Source: Lepus europaeus (lineage: Eukaryota; Chordata; Mammalia; Lagomorpha; Leporidae). From it: a stretch of 64,000 nucleotides of DNA. The position numbers and the translations under genes were made by a program. The DNA is taken from contig NC_084838.1 in assembly GCF_033115175.1 (NCBI RefSeq), positions 40,961,468-41,025,467 on the forward strand, read 5' to 3'. Of the stretch, positions 1 to 10,719 are shown piece by piece (within the stretch, counting starts at the first letter, position 1; every line of letters starts with the position of its first letter). The notes below the pieces were generated by a model, which was not told the DNA's origin, made no database searches, and was given only the letters and a program-made list of their open reading frames with translations.

Positions 1-113
1 TGGCTGTTGCAGCCATTTGGGGAGTGAACCAGCAGGACAGAATCTCTCTCAACCTCTCTGTCTCTCCCCTTCTCTAACTCTTTCAAATAAATAAAATCTT
101 TTTAAAAGTAAAT
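1..113 (+). repeat. C-repeat SINE, older type, 3' part (cut by window edge)
   Basis: Begins inside the element (GCAGCCATTTGGGGAGTGAACC) and ends with CTTTCAAATAAATAAAATCTTT. Its left part lies outside the window. Confidence 0.9.
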
Positions 114-130
114 AAATAATGAAATGGAGG

Positions 131-448
131 GGCCGGCACTGTGGCATAGCAGGTAAAGCCACCGCCTGCAGTGTCAGCATCCCATACGGGTGCCAGTTCG
201 AGTCCCAGTTGCTCCACTTCCAATCCAGATCTCTGCTATGGCCTGGGAAAACAGTACAAGATGGCCCAAGTTCTTGGGCCCCTGTACCCATTTGGGAGAC
301 CCAGAGAAGGCTCCTGTCTCCTTGCTTCAGATTGGCACAGCTCCAGCTGTTGCAGCCAACTGGGGAGTGAACCAGTGGATGGACGACCTCTCTCTGTCTC
401 TCCTCTCTCTGTGTAACTCTGACTTTCAAGTAAATAAATAAATCCTAA
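131..448 (+). repeat. C-repeat SINE, older type, full length
   Basis: Head GGCCGGCACTGTGGCATAGC, B-box-like GTTCGAGTCCC, ATGGCCCAAGTTCTTGGGCC core, and tail GACTTTCAAGTAAATAAATAA. Confidence 0.93.
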
Positions 449-474
449 AATAAATGAGTAAACAAATAAATAAT

Positions 475-567
475 GAAATGGAGCCAGGACTTGAACCAGG
501 CACCCCAAAATGTGATGTAGGAATCCCATGTAGCATCTTAACTGCCATGCCAAACATCTGCCCCTGG
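475..567 (-). repeat. C-repeat head fragment
   Basis: Reverse-oriented fragment with GACTTGAACCAGGCACC and CTTAACTGCCATGCC; only the tRNA-like head remains. Confidence 0.75.
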
Positions 568-639
568 CATTTCTGAAGAGCTCATAATCTAAGAGTTTAT
601 ACAGATTCACTACTACATTTGGTCACAACAGATAAAGTA

Positions 640-1036
640 GGGAGCCAGCACTATGACACAGCATGTTAAGCCACTGCCTACAAAGCTGGCATCCCACATC
701 AAAGTGAAGGTTCAAGCCCTGGCTGCTCCCTACTTATGAGCCTGAGCAAATAGCAGAAGATGGCCCAAGTGCTTGGGCCCCTGCCACCCACATGGGAGAC
801 CAAGACGGAATTCCAGGTTCCTGGCTTCCACTTGGACAAGTCCCAAGCCGTTGTGGTCATTTGGGGAGCGAAGTAGAGGATGACAGATCAATCTATCTCT
901 GCCTCTGCCTCTCTCTCTCTCTGGATGACAGCTCAATCTATCTCTGCCTGCCTCTCTCTCTCTCTCTCTCTCCCCTCTCTGCCTGCCAAATAAATAAATC
1001 TTTAAAAAAAAAAAACTTAAAAAAAAAAAAAAACTT
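640..1036 (+). repeat. C-repeat SINE, older type, with internal duplication
   Basis: A typical element, except that a block starting GATGACAG.TCAATCTATCTC occurs twice (from about 879 and 923), so the pyrimidine region is longer than usual. It ends in A runs. Confidence 0.85.
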
Positions 1037-1074
1037 TTGAAAGTTAGACAAAGTATTTTAAAGTTTTAACATTC

Positions 1075-1160
1075 CTGGGCCAGCAGTATCCAGCAGGTTA
1101 AGACACCATGAAATCAACATCCCATACCACAGCACCAGTCCAAGTCCTTTTCCAGTTTAC
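1075..1160 (+). repeat. C-repeat head fragment
   Basis: The phrase GGGCCAGCAGTATCCAGCAGGTTAAGACACC and the following ~60 bases match the head of the old type; the rest is lost. Confidence 0.6.
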
Positions 1161-1177
1161 ATTTACTAGCACTAGTT

Positions 1178-1305
1178 TGTTTTCAAAGTTATTTATTTAC
1201 TTATTTGGCAGAATGGCAGGAGAAAGAGAAAGAGAGGAAGAGAGAGAAAGAGAGAGAAAGAGGGAGAGAGAGGGAGGGAGGGAGGGAGGGAGGGAGAGAG
1301 GGAGA

Positions 1306-1350
<45 letters not shown>

Positions 1351-1909
1351 ACTGATTTCCAAATGGCTGCAAAAACAGCCAGGGCTAAGTCAGGCCAAAG
1401 TTAGGATCCAGGAACTCCACCTGGGTGTCCCACATAGGAGGCACCAACCCAAGTACTTGGGCCATCACCTGCTGTTTTCTTGAGATTTATTTATTATAAA
1501 GGGGGTGGGGGGGACAGTGAGAGAGGGAGGATCCCATCCATCCACTGGTTCACTCCCTAAAATGGCTGCAACAGCCAGGGCTGAGCCAGGCTGAAGCCAG
1601 GAACCAGGAGCTTCTTCAGGGTCTCCTACATTGGTGCAAGGGCCCAAGCACTTGGGCCATCTTATGCTGCTTTTCCAGGCTCATTAACAGGGAGCTGCTC
1701 AGAAGTGGAGCAACCGGGACTCAAACTAGGGCCCATTTGGGATACTGGCACTGCAGGCAGTGGCCTAACCTGTTACACCGCAATGCCAGCCCTAACCTGC
1801 TGCTTTATTAGGTACTTTAGTAAAGAGCTGGATCAAACATGGTACTCTCACATGGGATGCTAGCATTGCAAACAGTAACCTAACCTTCTATGCCACAATG
1901 GCAGGCTCA
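1178..1909 (-). repeat. Older C-repeat SINE split by a nested C-repeat
   Basis: Outer reverse element in two parts (1178-1477 and 1795-1909) with a long GA/GGGA purine expansion at about 1211-1347. The break coincides with a repeated ACCTGCTG flank at 1467 and 1795. Confidence 0.85.
1478..1794 (-). repeat. C-repeat SINE nested in the preceding one
   Basis: Complete reverse element from TTGAGATTTATTTATTATAAAG to CACCGCAATGCCAGCCC, flanked by ACCTGCTGTTT/ACCTGCTGCTT duplications. Confidence 0.88.
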
Positions 1910-2107
1910 GAATTGTTTTTATTTAAGGACTTCACTGTATATAAGTTATTCCATAATTTACCAATAAAGAGCAACTTCTAAAGAACTGTTTATATAAAAA
2001 CCATAAAGACATCAATCAAATCTCAGGAAATGCCATTTCCATTCTAAAGCCTTTTAACACATGATAAGTTAAATCTTTATCTAAGTTCTACAAAGGCTCC
2101 ATATTTC

Positions 2108-2428
2108 CATGGAGCTGGCATTGCAGCACAGTGGGTTAAGCCATCTCTTGCAATGCCAGCATGTTATATCCTAATGTCAGCTGGAGCCTTGGCTGCTCCA
2201 CTCCTGATCCAGCTCCACTCCTTGAAAATACACCTGGGAAGACAGCGGTTGCTACCCATGTGGGAGACCTGGATAGAATTCTTGGCTCCTGGTCTAGGCC
2301 TGACCCATCCTAACCTATTGTACCCATGTGGGAAGTGAGCAAACGTGCAGAAGGTCTCCATCTCTACCCCTCCATCCCCACTGCTCAATCTTTCATAGGA
2401 CATAAATAAATCTTTTTTTAAAAAAAAC
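2108..2428 (+). repeat. C-repeat SINE, older type, diverged
   Basis: Head GAGCTGGCATTGCAGCACAG and tail CATAGGACATAAATAAATCTTT; the middle is clearly mutated. Confidence 0.85.
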
Positions 2429-2572
2429 TTCATATCTTCAGTAAAATTTGCTTTGTCTAGCAACTTAAATGCTGAAATATGATTCACAAATTTCAAAGAA
2501 CTAAGTGTAGGAATCCTGAGCCATAGTTACACTTCTTATTTTTTTAACATCAGCACTGAAGTTTTTGCTTTG

Positions 2573-2944
2573 GTGGTTAGTCTTTTAAAAAAAAAAAAAA
2601 AAAAGATTTACTTATTTATTTGAAAGGCAGAGTTACAGAAAGGCAGAGGGAGGGAGGAAGGGAGGGAGGGAGATCCATCTTCCATCTGCTGGTTCACCCT
2701 CCAGATAGCCACAATGGCCAGAGCTGCAACAATCTGAAAGGAGCCAGGAGTTTCCTCCGGATCTCCCATGTGGGTTCAGAGCCCCAAGGACTTGGAGCCA
2801 TCTTCTACTGCTTTCCCAGGCCATAGCAGAGAGTCAGGTAAGAAATGGAGCAGCCAGGATTCAAACCAGTACCGATATGGGATGCTGGCACTGCAGGTGG
2901 CAGCTTTACCCACTATGTGACAGCGCCAGCCCCAGTGGTTAGTC
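2573..2944 (-). repeat. C-repeat SINE, older type, with 10-bp target duplication
   Basis: Reverse element 2583-2934 flanked by perfect GTGGTTAGTC copies at 2573-2582 and 2935-2944. Confidence 0.93.
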
Positions 2945-2954
2945 CTCAAAAGCT

Positions 2955-3301
2955 TAAATGTGTCTTTTTTTTTTTTTTTTTTTTTGGACAGGCAGAGTTA
3001 GTGAGAGACAGAGAGAAAGGTCTTCCTTCTGTTGGTTCACTCCCCAGATGGCCACTACGGCCAGTGCACTGCGCCAATCCGAAGCCAGGAGCCAGGTGCT
3101 TCCTCCCGGTCTCCCATGCAAGTGCAGGGCTCAAGCACTTGGGCCATCCTCCACTGCCCTTCTGGGCCACAGCAGAGAGCTGGACTGGAAGAGGGGAAAC
3201 CGGGACAGAATCCAGCGTCCCAACCGGGACTAGAACCTGGGGTGCCAGCGCCACAGGCGGAGGATTAGCCTAGTGAGCCGTGGCACTAGCCTAAATGTGT
3301 C
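2955..3301 (-). repeat. C-repeat SINE, younger type, with 10-bp target duplication
   Basis: Reverse younger element (T run, GGACAGGCAGAG, ... TTAGCCTAGTGAGCCGTGGC) between TAAATGTGTC copies at 2955-2964 and 3292-3301. It inserted within 10 bases of the previous SINE. Confidence 0.93.
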
Positions 3302-3367
3302 ATTCTTATCCTTATTTTCCAATGGGGGAAATAACAGTTAAGTGGTTAGACCAAGATGGGCCATAAA

Positions 3368-3666
3368 AAAAAAATTTATTTGAAAGACAAAGCTACAGAG
3401 AGAGGAGACAGAGAGAGATCTTCAACCACTGACTCATTCCCCAAATGACCACAATAGCTCTGGGGTAAAGTCAGGAGCCTGGAACTCCATTCCGGTGTCC
3501 CACCTGGGTACAGGAGCCCAAGTACTTGGGTCATCTTCCCCTGCTCTCCCAGGCACATTAGCGGGAAGCTAGATCAGAAGTGGAGCAGCCAGGACTCAAA
3601 CCAGCGCCAGTATGGGACACTGGCATTGTAGGAGAGGCTTAACTTGCTGTACAACAACAGCCCCAA
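3368..3666 (-). repeat. C-repeat SINE, older type
   Basis: Reverse element from AAATTTATTTGAAAGACAAAG to TACAACAACAGCCCC. Confidence 0.9.
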
Positions 3667-3716
3667 GATAGGCCTTCTTAAATAGTAAATGCTTTGTCTT
3701 TTAAAACCAATTACTA

Positions 3717-4015
3717 CGGGGCAACGTTGTGACAGAGGGTTTAAGGTGCACCTTTCCACACCAACTTTCCCTTGTCAGAGTGCAGCTTCAAGGCCAGGCT
3801 GCTCTGCTTCTGACCCAGCTTCCTGTTAAAACTCTTGGGAAAGCAGCAGATAATGGCTCAAGAGTCTGGGCCCCTGCCAATTATTTGGGAAACCACAATG
3901 GAGTTTCTGGCTCCTAGCTTTGGCATGGAGCAGCTCTGGCGGTTAGAATTATTTAGGGAGTGAACCAGAGGATGTGTCTCTCCCTCTTTCTGATGCTCTA
4001 CCTTTTAAGTAAATA
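3717..4015 (+). repeat. C-repeat SINE, older type, diverged
   Basis: Head GGGGCAACGTTGTGACAGAGG and tail CCTTTTAAGTAAATAAAAAC. Its tail served as the target of the next element. Confidence 0.85.
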
Positions 4016-4371
4016 AAAACATCTAGGCCGGCGCCGTGGCTCACCAGGCTAATCCTCCGCCTTGCGGCGCCGGCACACCGGGTTCTAGTCCCGGTCGGGG
4101 CGCCGGATTCTATCCCGGTTGCCCCTTTTCCAGGCCAGCTCTCTGCTATGGCCCGGGAAGGCAGTGGAGGATGGCCCAGGTCCTTGGGCCCTGCACCCCA
4201 TGGGAGACCAGGAGAAGCACCTGGCTCCTGGCTTCGGATCAGCGCGATGCGCCGGCCACAGCGGCCATTGGAGGGTGAACCAACGGCAAAAAGGAAGACC
4301 CTTCTCTCTGTCTCTCTCTCTCACTATCCACTCTGCCTGTCCAAAAAAAAAAAAAAAAAAAAAAACATCTA
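4016..4371 (+). repeat. C-repeat SINE, younger type, with 10-bp target duplication
   Basis: GGCCGGCGCCGTGGCTCACC head, A-run tail, flanked by AAAACATCTA at 4016-4025 and 4362-4371. It is nearly intact and therefore young. Confidence 0.95.
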
Positions 4372-4697
4372 GGCAGGTGCCTTGGCTCAACAGGCTAATC
4401 CTCTGCCTTGCGGCGCTGGTACACCGGGTTCTAGTCCCGGTCAGGGCACCGGATTCTGTCCCGGTTGCCCCTCTTCCAGGCCAGCTCTCTGCTGTGGCCA
4501 GGGAGTGCAGTGGAGGATGGCCCAAGTGCTTGGGCCCTGCACCCCATGGGAGACCAGGAGAAGCACCTGGCTCCTGCTCCTGCCTTCGGATCAGCGCAGT
4601 GCCCCGGCCGCGGCAGCCATTGGAGGGTGAACCAACGGCAAAAGGAAGACCTTTCGCTCTCTCTCTCACTGTCCACTCTGCCTGTCAAAAAAAAAAT
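4372..4697 (+). repeat. C-repeat SINE, younger type, in direct tandem with the previous one
   Basis: Begins directly at the end of the previous element's right target copy, in the same orientation, and ends CTGCCTGTC-A(10)TT. Confidence 0.93.
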
Positions 4698-4728
4698 TAA
4701 AAAACAAAACAAAAATCTAAAACATGTG

Positions 4729-4815
4729 GTTATTTGAGAAGTAAACCAAGGATGGAAGATCTCTCTCTCCCTGTCACTCTGCCTTTCAAATAAAAAAACA
4801 GATCTTTAAAAAGAA
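4729..4815 (+). repeat. C-repeat 3' fragment, older type
   Basis: Only the tail half is left: TTTGAGAAGTAAACCAAGG to CCTTTCAAATAAAAAAACAG. Confidence 0.8.
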
Positions 4816-5135
4816 TGTTTTTTCTAGGCTTTAAGTCATTCTGTTTCTGTAAAGGATTACTACACATTGTTCGAATATTTATAACTTTGTCAATTTTCAT
4901 TATTATCCTGTAAACAAATGGAGCCATGGTTATTTTCAAAAAGGTAGCAATCATTCAATGTTTAAAATATAAATTATTATGTATAAATAACTAAATGAAG
5001 CACATAATCTGAAATATTTCATGGATTTACCCTTCAATTTAAACACCAGCTGCCCATGCAGCATACAGAAAAAAGGAGATTAAATCAGAAAATATTGGAA
5101 TTCAGGTATAGAATAAATTAATATATGGCACCAGA

Positions 5136-5760
5136 GGCAGGGATTTGGCACAATGGTTAAGCTGATGCTTGGAATGCGGACATCCCATATGGGAGTGCCT
5201 GGGTTCAAGCCAAGGCCCTGCTCATAATTCTAGCTTCCTGCTAATGCACACCCTGAGAGGCAGCAGGTGATGGCTCAAATACCTGCATCCTTGGGGCAGT
5301 GCTGTGGGCATACTAAGTTAAGCCTCCACTGGCAGTGCTAGCATCCCATATGGACACCAGTTCGTGTCTCAGCTGCTCCTCTTCCGATCCAGCTCTCTGC
5401 TATGGCCTGGGAAAGCAGTAGAAGATGGCCCAAGTGCTTGGGCCCCTGCACCCACATGGGAGACCTAGAAAAAGCTCCTGGTTCCTTGTTTCAGATTGGT
5501 CCAGCTCTGGCCATTTGGGGAGTGAACCAGCAGATAGAAGACCTTTCTCTCTGTCTCTCCCTCTCACTGTCTGTAACTCTAACTCTCAAATAGATAAATA
5601 AAATCTTTAAAAAAAAAAAAGTACCTGCATCCCTGCCATCCATGTGGGAAACCCAGATTTGAGTTCCAGGCTCCTGGCTTCAGGTTGCCCAGAACTAGAT
5701 GCTACAGGCACTTGGGGAAGGAAACAGCAGATCTCTCTCTGTATACCTTAAAAAGATAGT
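5136..5760 (+). repeat. Older C-repeat split by a nested C-repeat
   Basis: Outer parts 5136-5290 and 5622-5760; the text resumes at CTGCCATCCATGTGGGAAACC after the inner element. Confidence 0.85.
5291..5621 (+). repeat. Nested C-repeat SINE with 11-bp target duplication
   Basis: Complete older-type element flanked by perfect TACCTGCATCC at 5280-5290 and 5622-5632. Confidence 0.93.
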
Positions 5761-5950
5761 TTTCTAAAACTCCACTTTTATAACTTCAAATATCATCTTA
5801 AATGTTCAACTATTTCAGTTAGGAAATAGCTTTATGGTTAAAAGCAGGCTTGTATTATAACTGCAGTAACAATTTCTAGCTGAAGACCCCTGGGCAAATT
5901 AAGTGAGCTCTCTGTGATTCAGTTTCTCTATATATAAAATTAAAATAACA

Positions 5951-6262
5951 GAGGCCAGCACTGTAGCATAGCGGGTAAAGCTGCTGCCTTTAGTGCCGGT
6001 ATCCCATATGGCCAACAGTTTGTGTCCCGGCTCCTCCACTTCTAATCCAGCTTTCTGCTGTGGCCTGGGAAAGCAGTGGAATATGGCCCAAGTCCTTGGG
6101 CCCCTGCACCTGCACAGGAGGCCCGGAAGAAGCTCCTGGTTTCGGATGGGCGCAGTTGTGGCCTTCTAGGGAGTGAAAAAGTGGATGAAGACCCCTCTCT
6201 CTCCCTCTCCCTCTCCTCCTCTCTGTAACTCTGCCTTTCAAATAAATAAATCTATTTATTTG
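5951..6262 (+). repeat. C-repeat SINE, older type
   Basis: Head AGGCCAGCACTGTAGCATAGC, tail GCCTTTCAAATAAATAAATC. Confidence 0.93.
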
Positions 6263-6334
6263 TTTATTCTATTCACCTTACCAGTAAGTTCGTAACAGCA
6301 ATTCAACTTTTTATTTTCATAACTTTGGGATTGC

Positions 6335-6670
6335 ATATTCATGCCCCCTCCCCCCATTGATTCATTTGTTGAAGCCTTTAACCCCAATAGGATCTCCTAA
6401 GACCTAAGGAAGATAATCAGGTCATGAGGGTGAAACCCCACCACAAGATAAATGAGTGTGTGGGAGAAGAGGAAGAGAGCAATTCCTTTCTCATTCTGCC
6501 ATGTGAGGATCCAAGAAGTTACATGCAACCCTGTGAGGAGGCCTTCACCAGAACCTAACCATGCCAGCACACTGATCTCTGATACTCAGCTTCTAGAACT
6601 ATGAAACATGCTTCTGTTGTTTGCAAGCCACTGAGTCTAGGTTAATGTCAGAACAGTCTGAACTAAGACA
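6335..6670 (+). mobile_element. MaLR-type solitary LTR (MLT1-like), degraded
   Basis: Old LTR of the ERVL-MaLR group. It shows the landmark phrases of that family in order: TTGAAGCCTTTAACCCC, AGGTCATGAGGGTGAAACC, CTGCCATGTGAGGA, CCTTCACCAGAACCTAACC, TAGAACTATGA, TGTTGTTTGCAAGCCACTGAG and the end GAACTAAGACA. There is no internal retroviral sequence next to it, so it is a lone, non-coding LTR. The subfamily assignment needs a repeat library. Confidence 0.75.
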
Positions 6671-7559
6671 ATAACCATAACATTTTTAGATCTATAACTA
6701 AAACAAATGAAGTAAAGATGTTTAGGTAGACTATTCACTTTCCATCTTAAATACATATTCCAACATCTAAATTTTCTAATTCTCACATGGAAGATCATTT
6801 AAAGTGATATAAAATCTTGGCAATATGAACTAACATTACCTTTTGATGAATAAAGTTGAAATAAATTAGTTTTGTGTTGACAGAATACAACCAAAGAGGA
6901 TCAATCTTACTCAGACATCTATGTGGTTGCATATGACACAGTTCAATAGAAGCTTGGGAACATAAATGAATTAAACCTTTTAAATATGACCTTTTATGGT
7001 TACTGGCGCCATAAACTAGAATGTCAATTTGCTGGGTCAACAACAGGAGCCACTGTGCACTTGCTCCTCATGTGAGATCTCTGTCCTTAAGGTGCTATAC
7101 ATTGTGATTTAATGCTATAATCAGTACTCAAACAGTAAAAAAAATAAATAAATAAAAAGACCTTTTAGCAAGACAGAGTTCTGTAGTCCTAAACTATAAT
7201 TCTTCCTCACTGTTACTTTCCCTTAATGATTCGTAGAGGCAAACTCATCTAATAAAGGAAGATTGGCTCCTTTATTTCACATGTCTCTAAAAGACAGTGT
7301 CTTCCAGAATCTTGGACTAGTACCACCACAACTAAGTTGGAAAGAAGAAACAGAACATTTTTTTATCATGATGGATAGTGGTTATGTTGACAAATTACAA
7401 CTGGCCTTAAAACTTTAGAAGCCTTGTTCTTAATTACCATTTACAATTGCATCATTACTGTATTTTAAAATCACATTACTGTATTTTAAAATCTACACCA
7501 GGACTTTTATGAAGCTCTAAGTTATCAGTGTTTTATTTTCCTTTCTACTATTAAAAGAG

Positions 7560-7895
7560 AGTGACTTGGTCGGCACTGTGGCTCAACAGGCTAATCCTCC
7601 ACCTTGCGGCGCCGGCACACTGGAGTCTGTCCCGGTTGCCCCTCTTCCAGGCCAGCTCTCTGCTGTGGCCAGGGAGTGCAGTGGAGGATGGCCCAGGTGC
7701 TTGGGCCCTGCACCCCATGGGAGACCAGGAGAAGCACCTGGCTCCTGCCATCGGATCAGCGCGGTGCGCCGGCTGCAGCGCGCTGGCCGCGGCGGCCATT
7801 GGAGGGTGAACCAACAGCAAAGGAAGACCTTTCTCTCTGTCTCTCTCTCTCACTATCCACTCTGCCTGTCAAAAAAAAAAAAAAAAAAGTGACTT
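7560..7895 (+). repeat. C-repeat SINE, younger type, with internal deletion
   Basis: Element 7568-7888 lacks part of the GGTTCTAGTCCCGG region (reads CACACTGGAGTCTGTCCCGG). It is flanked by AGTGACTT on both sides. Confidence 0.93.
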
Positions 7896-8234
7896 TGGGG
7901 CTGGTACTGTGACATAGCAGGTAAAGCCACTGCCTGTAGTGCAGGCATCCCATATGGGCAATAGCTCGAGTCCCAGCTTCCACTTCCGATTCAGCTCCCT
8001 GCTAATGCCCCTAAGAAAGCAGCAACAGATTGCCCAAATGCTCAGACCCCTGTACTCACATGGGAGACCCAGAAGAAGCTCCTGGCTCCTGGCTTCAGCC
8101 TGGTCCAATGCTAGCTGTTACAGCCATTTGGGGGAGTAAACTAGCAGATGGACAATCTCTCTCCCTGTGTGCCTCTGCCTCTCCTCTTTAACTCTTTCAA
8201 CTAAATACATAAATCTCAAAAAAAAAAAAAAAAG
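7896..8234 (+). repeat. C-repeat SINE, older type
   Basis: Starts immediately after the previous element's target copy (GGGGCTGGTACTGTGACATAG) and ends in an A run. Confidence 0.92.
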
Positions 8235-8378
8235 ACTTTTTCTACAGTGCTTTGCCTTTGATGAGTGATCAGCAAATACTATTTACTAACAACAAATCTC
8301 CAAAGAAAGAGGAACCATCCCAATGAAAGGTACTCTTACAAATGAGTCACAAGTGCCACTTAGCTGACAGCAATTTTA

Positions 8379-8654
8379 AGACTTCCTGTGGGGCCAGTGC
8401 TGTGGCGAAACAGGTAAAGACGCCAATGTGGGCAACAGTTTGAGTCCCAGCTCCTCAGCTTCCAATCCAGCTCCCTGAAAATGGCCTGGGAAATGCAGGA
8501 GAGGATGGCCTAGTGTTTGGGCCCTGCCACCCATGTGGGAGACCTGGTGGAAGCTAGTGACTTCAGCCTTGCCAAGCAGCAGCCCCTGCAGCCATCTAAG
8601 GAGTGAACCAGCAGACAGAAGATCTCTTTGTATCTCTCCCTCTCTCTTTCAAAT

Positions 8655-8696
<42 letters not shown>

Positions 8697-8706
8697 CCTC
8701 CTGTAT
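8379..8706 (+). repeat. C-repeat SINE, older type, long A tail
   Basis: Element 8391-8694 with a 34-base A tail, flanked by AAGACTTCCTGT and AAGACCTCCTGT (one mismatch). Confidence 0.92.
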
Positions 8707-8759
8707 TCTAAGACACACCCTAATTTAAGAGAAGTTAAAAAATTGAAAAGTATGCACCT

Positions 8760-9054
8760 GGGGCCAGCGCCATGGCTCAGAGGGTTAAAGCTCTGGCCTG
8801 CAGCACTGGTATCCCCATGTGGAATGCTCCACTTCCAATCCAGCTTCCTGGTAATGTGCCTGGGAAAAGTAGTGGAGGGTGGTTTAAGTACTTGGACCCC
8901 CACACCCACATGGGAGACTCAGAAGAAGCTCCTGACTCTTGGCTTCAGCTTGGCTCAGTCCTGGCTGCTGCAGCCATTCGGGGAGTGAACTAACAGATGG
9001 AAGATCTCTCTCTCTGTAACTCTGCCTTTCAAATACAAAAATAAATAAATCTTT
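8760..9054 (+). repeat. C-repeat SINE, older type
   Basis: Head GGGGCCAGCGCCATGGCTCAG, tail CCTTTCAAATACAAAAATAAATAA. Confidence 0.92.
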
Positions 9055-9302
9055 CCTTTTTGATAAAGTGTGTATCTTTAATCACCTAAGTATGATAAAA
9101 GCATTTTTATTATAAGGTATATTTGGTTTGAAAAAAATAAAAAACTAAACTTCACTTAATGCCCCAAATCCTTGGACATTAACTATGTTTTCATTTACAA
9201 TGTTGCTTTAGTTCACCCAAAATCCAAAATAACTTCATCTTCTAGAAAATGCCTTGACATATTCTCAAAGTTAGCTAAGAAAAAATATAAAAATAAAAAA
9301 GT

Positions 9303-9600
9303 TAGGGATTGGAGTTTTGCTACAGCATTTTGAGCCTGCATCCCATGTCGGGTGCCTGGTTTCAGTCTCAAGTACTTAGTGCTTCTGATCCAGCTTCCAG
9401 CTAATGAGTCTGGGAGGCAGAAGACAGTCCATATACCTAGGTCCCGGCCATCCACAGGGGAGACTTGAATGGATCTGGCTTCCCCCTGACCTATTCCAGC
9501 TATTACTGGCATCTGGGGAGTAAATGAGCAGATAGAAGACCTGTCTCTTCCTGTCCTGTCTTTGTTACTCTGACTTTCAAATAAATTTTTCAAAAAATAA
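9303..9600 (+). repeat. C-repeat SINE, diverged
   Basis: Degenerate head (GGATTGGAGTTTTGCTACAGC) and clear tail CTGACTTTCAAATAAATTTT. Confidence 0.85.
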
Positions 9601-9617
9601 TTTTAAATAAAAATTTG

Positions 9618-9973
9618 GAAGCTGGCATTGTGGGGCAGCAGGTTAAGCTGCCACCTGTAATGCCAACAACCCATATGAGCACCAGTTCAAGTCCCAGCTG
9701 CTCCACTTCCCATCCATCTCCTTGCCAAAGCGCGGGGTGGGGAGGGAGCAGAAAATGGCTCAAGTACTTGGGACTCTGCCACCCAAACAGGGGAGACTGA
9801 GGGAGTTCCAGGCTCCTGACTTCCACCTGGCCCAGTCCTCCAAACCCAGGAGCCTGGAACTCCATCCAGGTCTCCCAAGTGGGTACAGGGATCCAGGTAC
9901 TTGAGCCATTTTCCTCTGCTTTCCCAGGCACCCAAATGGGATACTGTTATCACAGGTGGTGGCTTAACCCTTT
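9618..9973. repeat. Head-to-head pair of truncated C-repeats (fold-back)
   Basis: A plus element (9618-about 9840), cut at the GGCCCAGTCC region, meets a minus element (about 9841-9973) cut at the equivalent site. The two halves are partly complementary. Confidence 0.8.
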
Positions 9974-10129
9974 AACAGCGATTCTCAGTATCTATCAGTT
10001 AACCCTCTGAAAATGTACACAAATTACATGTGTGCTCATTTTTTCTGATAAAATTCAATAATTTATCAAAAGGATCCATATCCCCCAAAAGTTAAGAATC
10101 TCTTTTAAAACTATTTCAATTAATAATCT

Positions 10130-10383
10130 GGGTAGGCATTGGGCCTAGTGGTTAAGATACCAGCATTCCTTATCTAAGTGCCTGGGTTGGATGCCAGACT
10201 CTGCCCCTGATTCCAGATTCCTCCTACTGCAGACCCTAGAAGGCAGTGGTGATGGATCAAGTGATTGGGTTCCTGCCACCCATATGGGAGACCTAAATAC
10301 AGGCATTTAGGGAGTGGGATGAGGGATGGGAACATACCCATTTTCTCTCTCTCACCTCTCAAACAAATTAAAATTTTTTAAAA
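10130..10383 (+). repeat. C-repeat SINE, old and diverged
   Basis: Weak head (GGCATTGGGCCTAGTGGTTAAG) and tail CTCTCAAACAAATT. Confidence 0.8.
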
Positions 10384-10404
10384 AGAATGAAAGAATCACA
10401 AAAT

Positions 10405-10719
10405 AGAGTATGGGCCAGCGCCACGGCTCACTAGGCTAACCCTCCGCCTGCAGTGCCGGCACCCTGGGTTCTAGTCCCAGTTGGGGCGCCGGTTCTGTCC
10501 TGGTTGCTCCTCTTCCAGTCCAGCTCTCTGCTGTGGCCCAGGAAGGCAGTGGAGGATGGCCCAAGTGCTGGGGCCCTGAACCCACATGGGAGACCAAGAA
10601 GCATCTGGCTACTGGCTTCGGCGCGCCGGCCGTAGCAGCCATTTAGGGGGGTGAACCAATGGAAGGAAGACCTTTGTCTAACTCTGCCTGACAAAAAAAA
10701 AAAAAAAAAAAAGAGTATG
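10405..10719 (+). repeat. C-repeat SINE, younger type, with 8-bp target duplication
   Basis: Element 10413-10711, flanked by AGAGTATG at 10405-10412 and 10712-10719. Confidence 0.95.

Noticed and set aside
1211-1347. Regularly spaced purine repeats resembling an array
   Set aside because: They are GA and GGGA slippage inside a SINE, with no unique spacers; CRISPR arrays are not expected in this genome.
2940-3290. Open frames beginning with runs of Phe or Lys followed by a constant TGRVDSER-like text, seen in many places
   Set aside because: They are translations of C-repeat tails and bodies. The same peptide text recurs at every SINE in either strand, so they are not genes.
4026-4120. tRNA gene
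   Set aside because: A- and B-box-like stretches belong to the tRNA-derived head of the C-repeat; no cloverleaf with a proper anticodon arm and acceptor pairing is evident.
6335-6670. Endogenous retrovirus with genes
   Set aside because: Only a lone degraded LTR is present; no internal region or open frames adjoin it.
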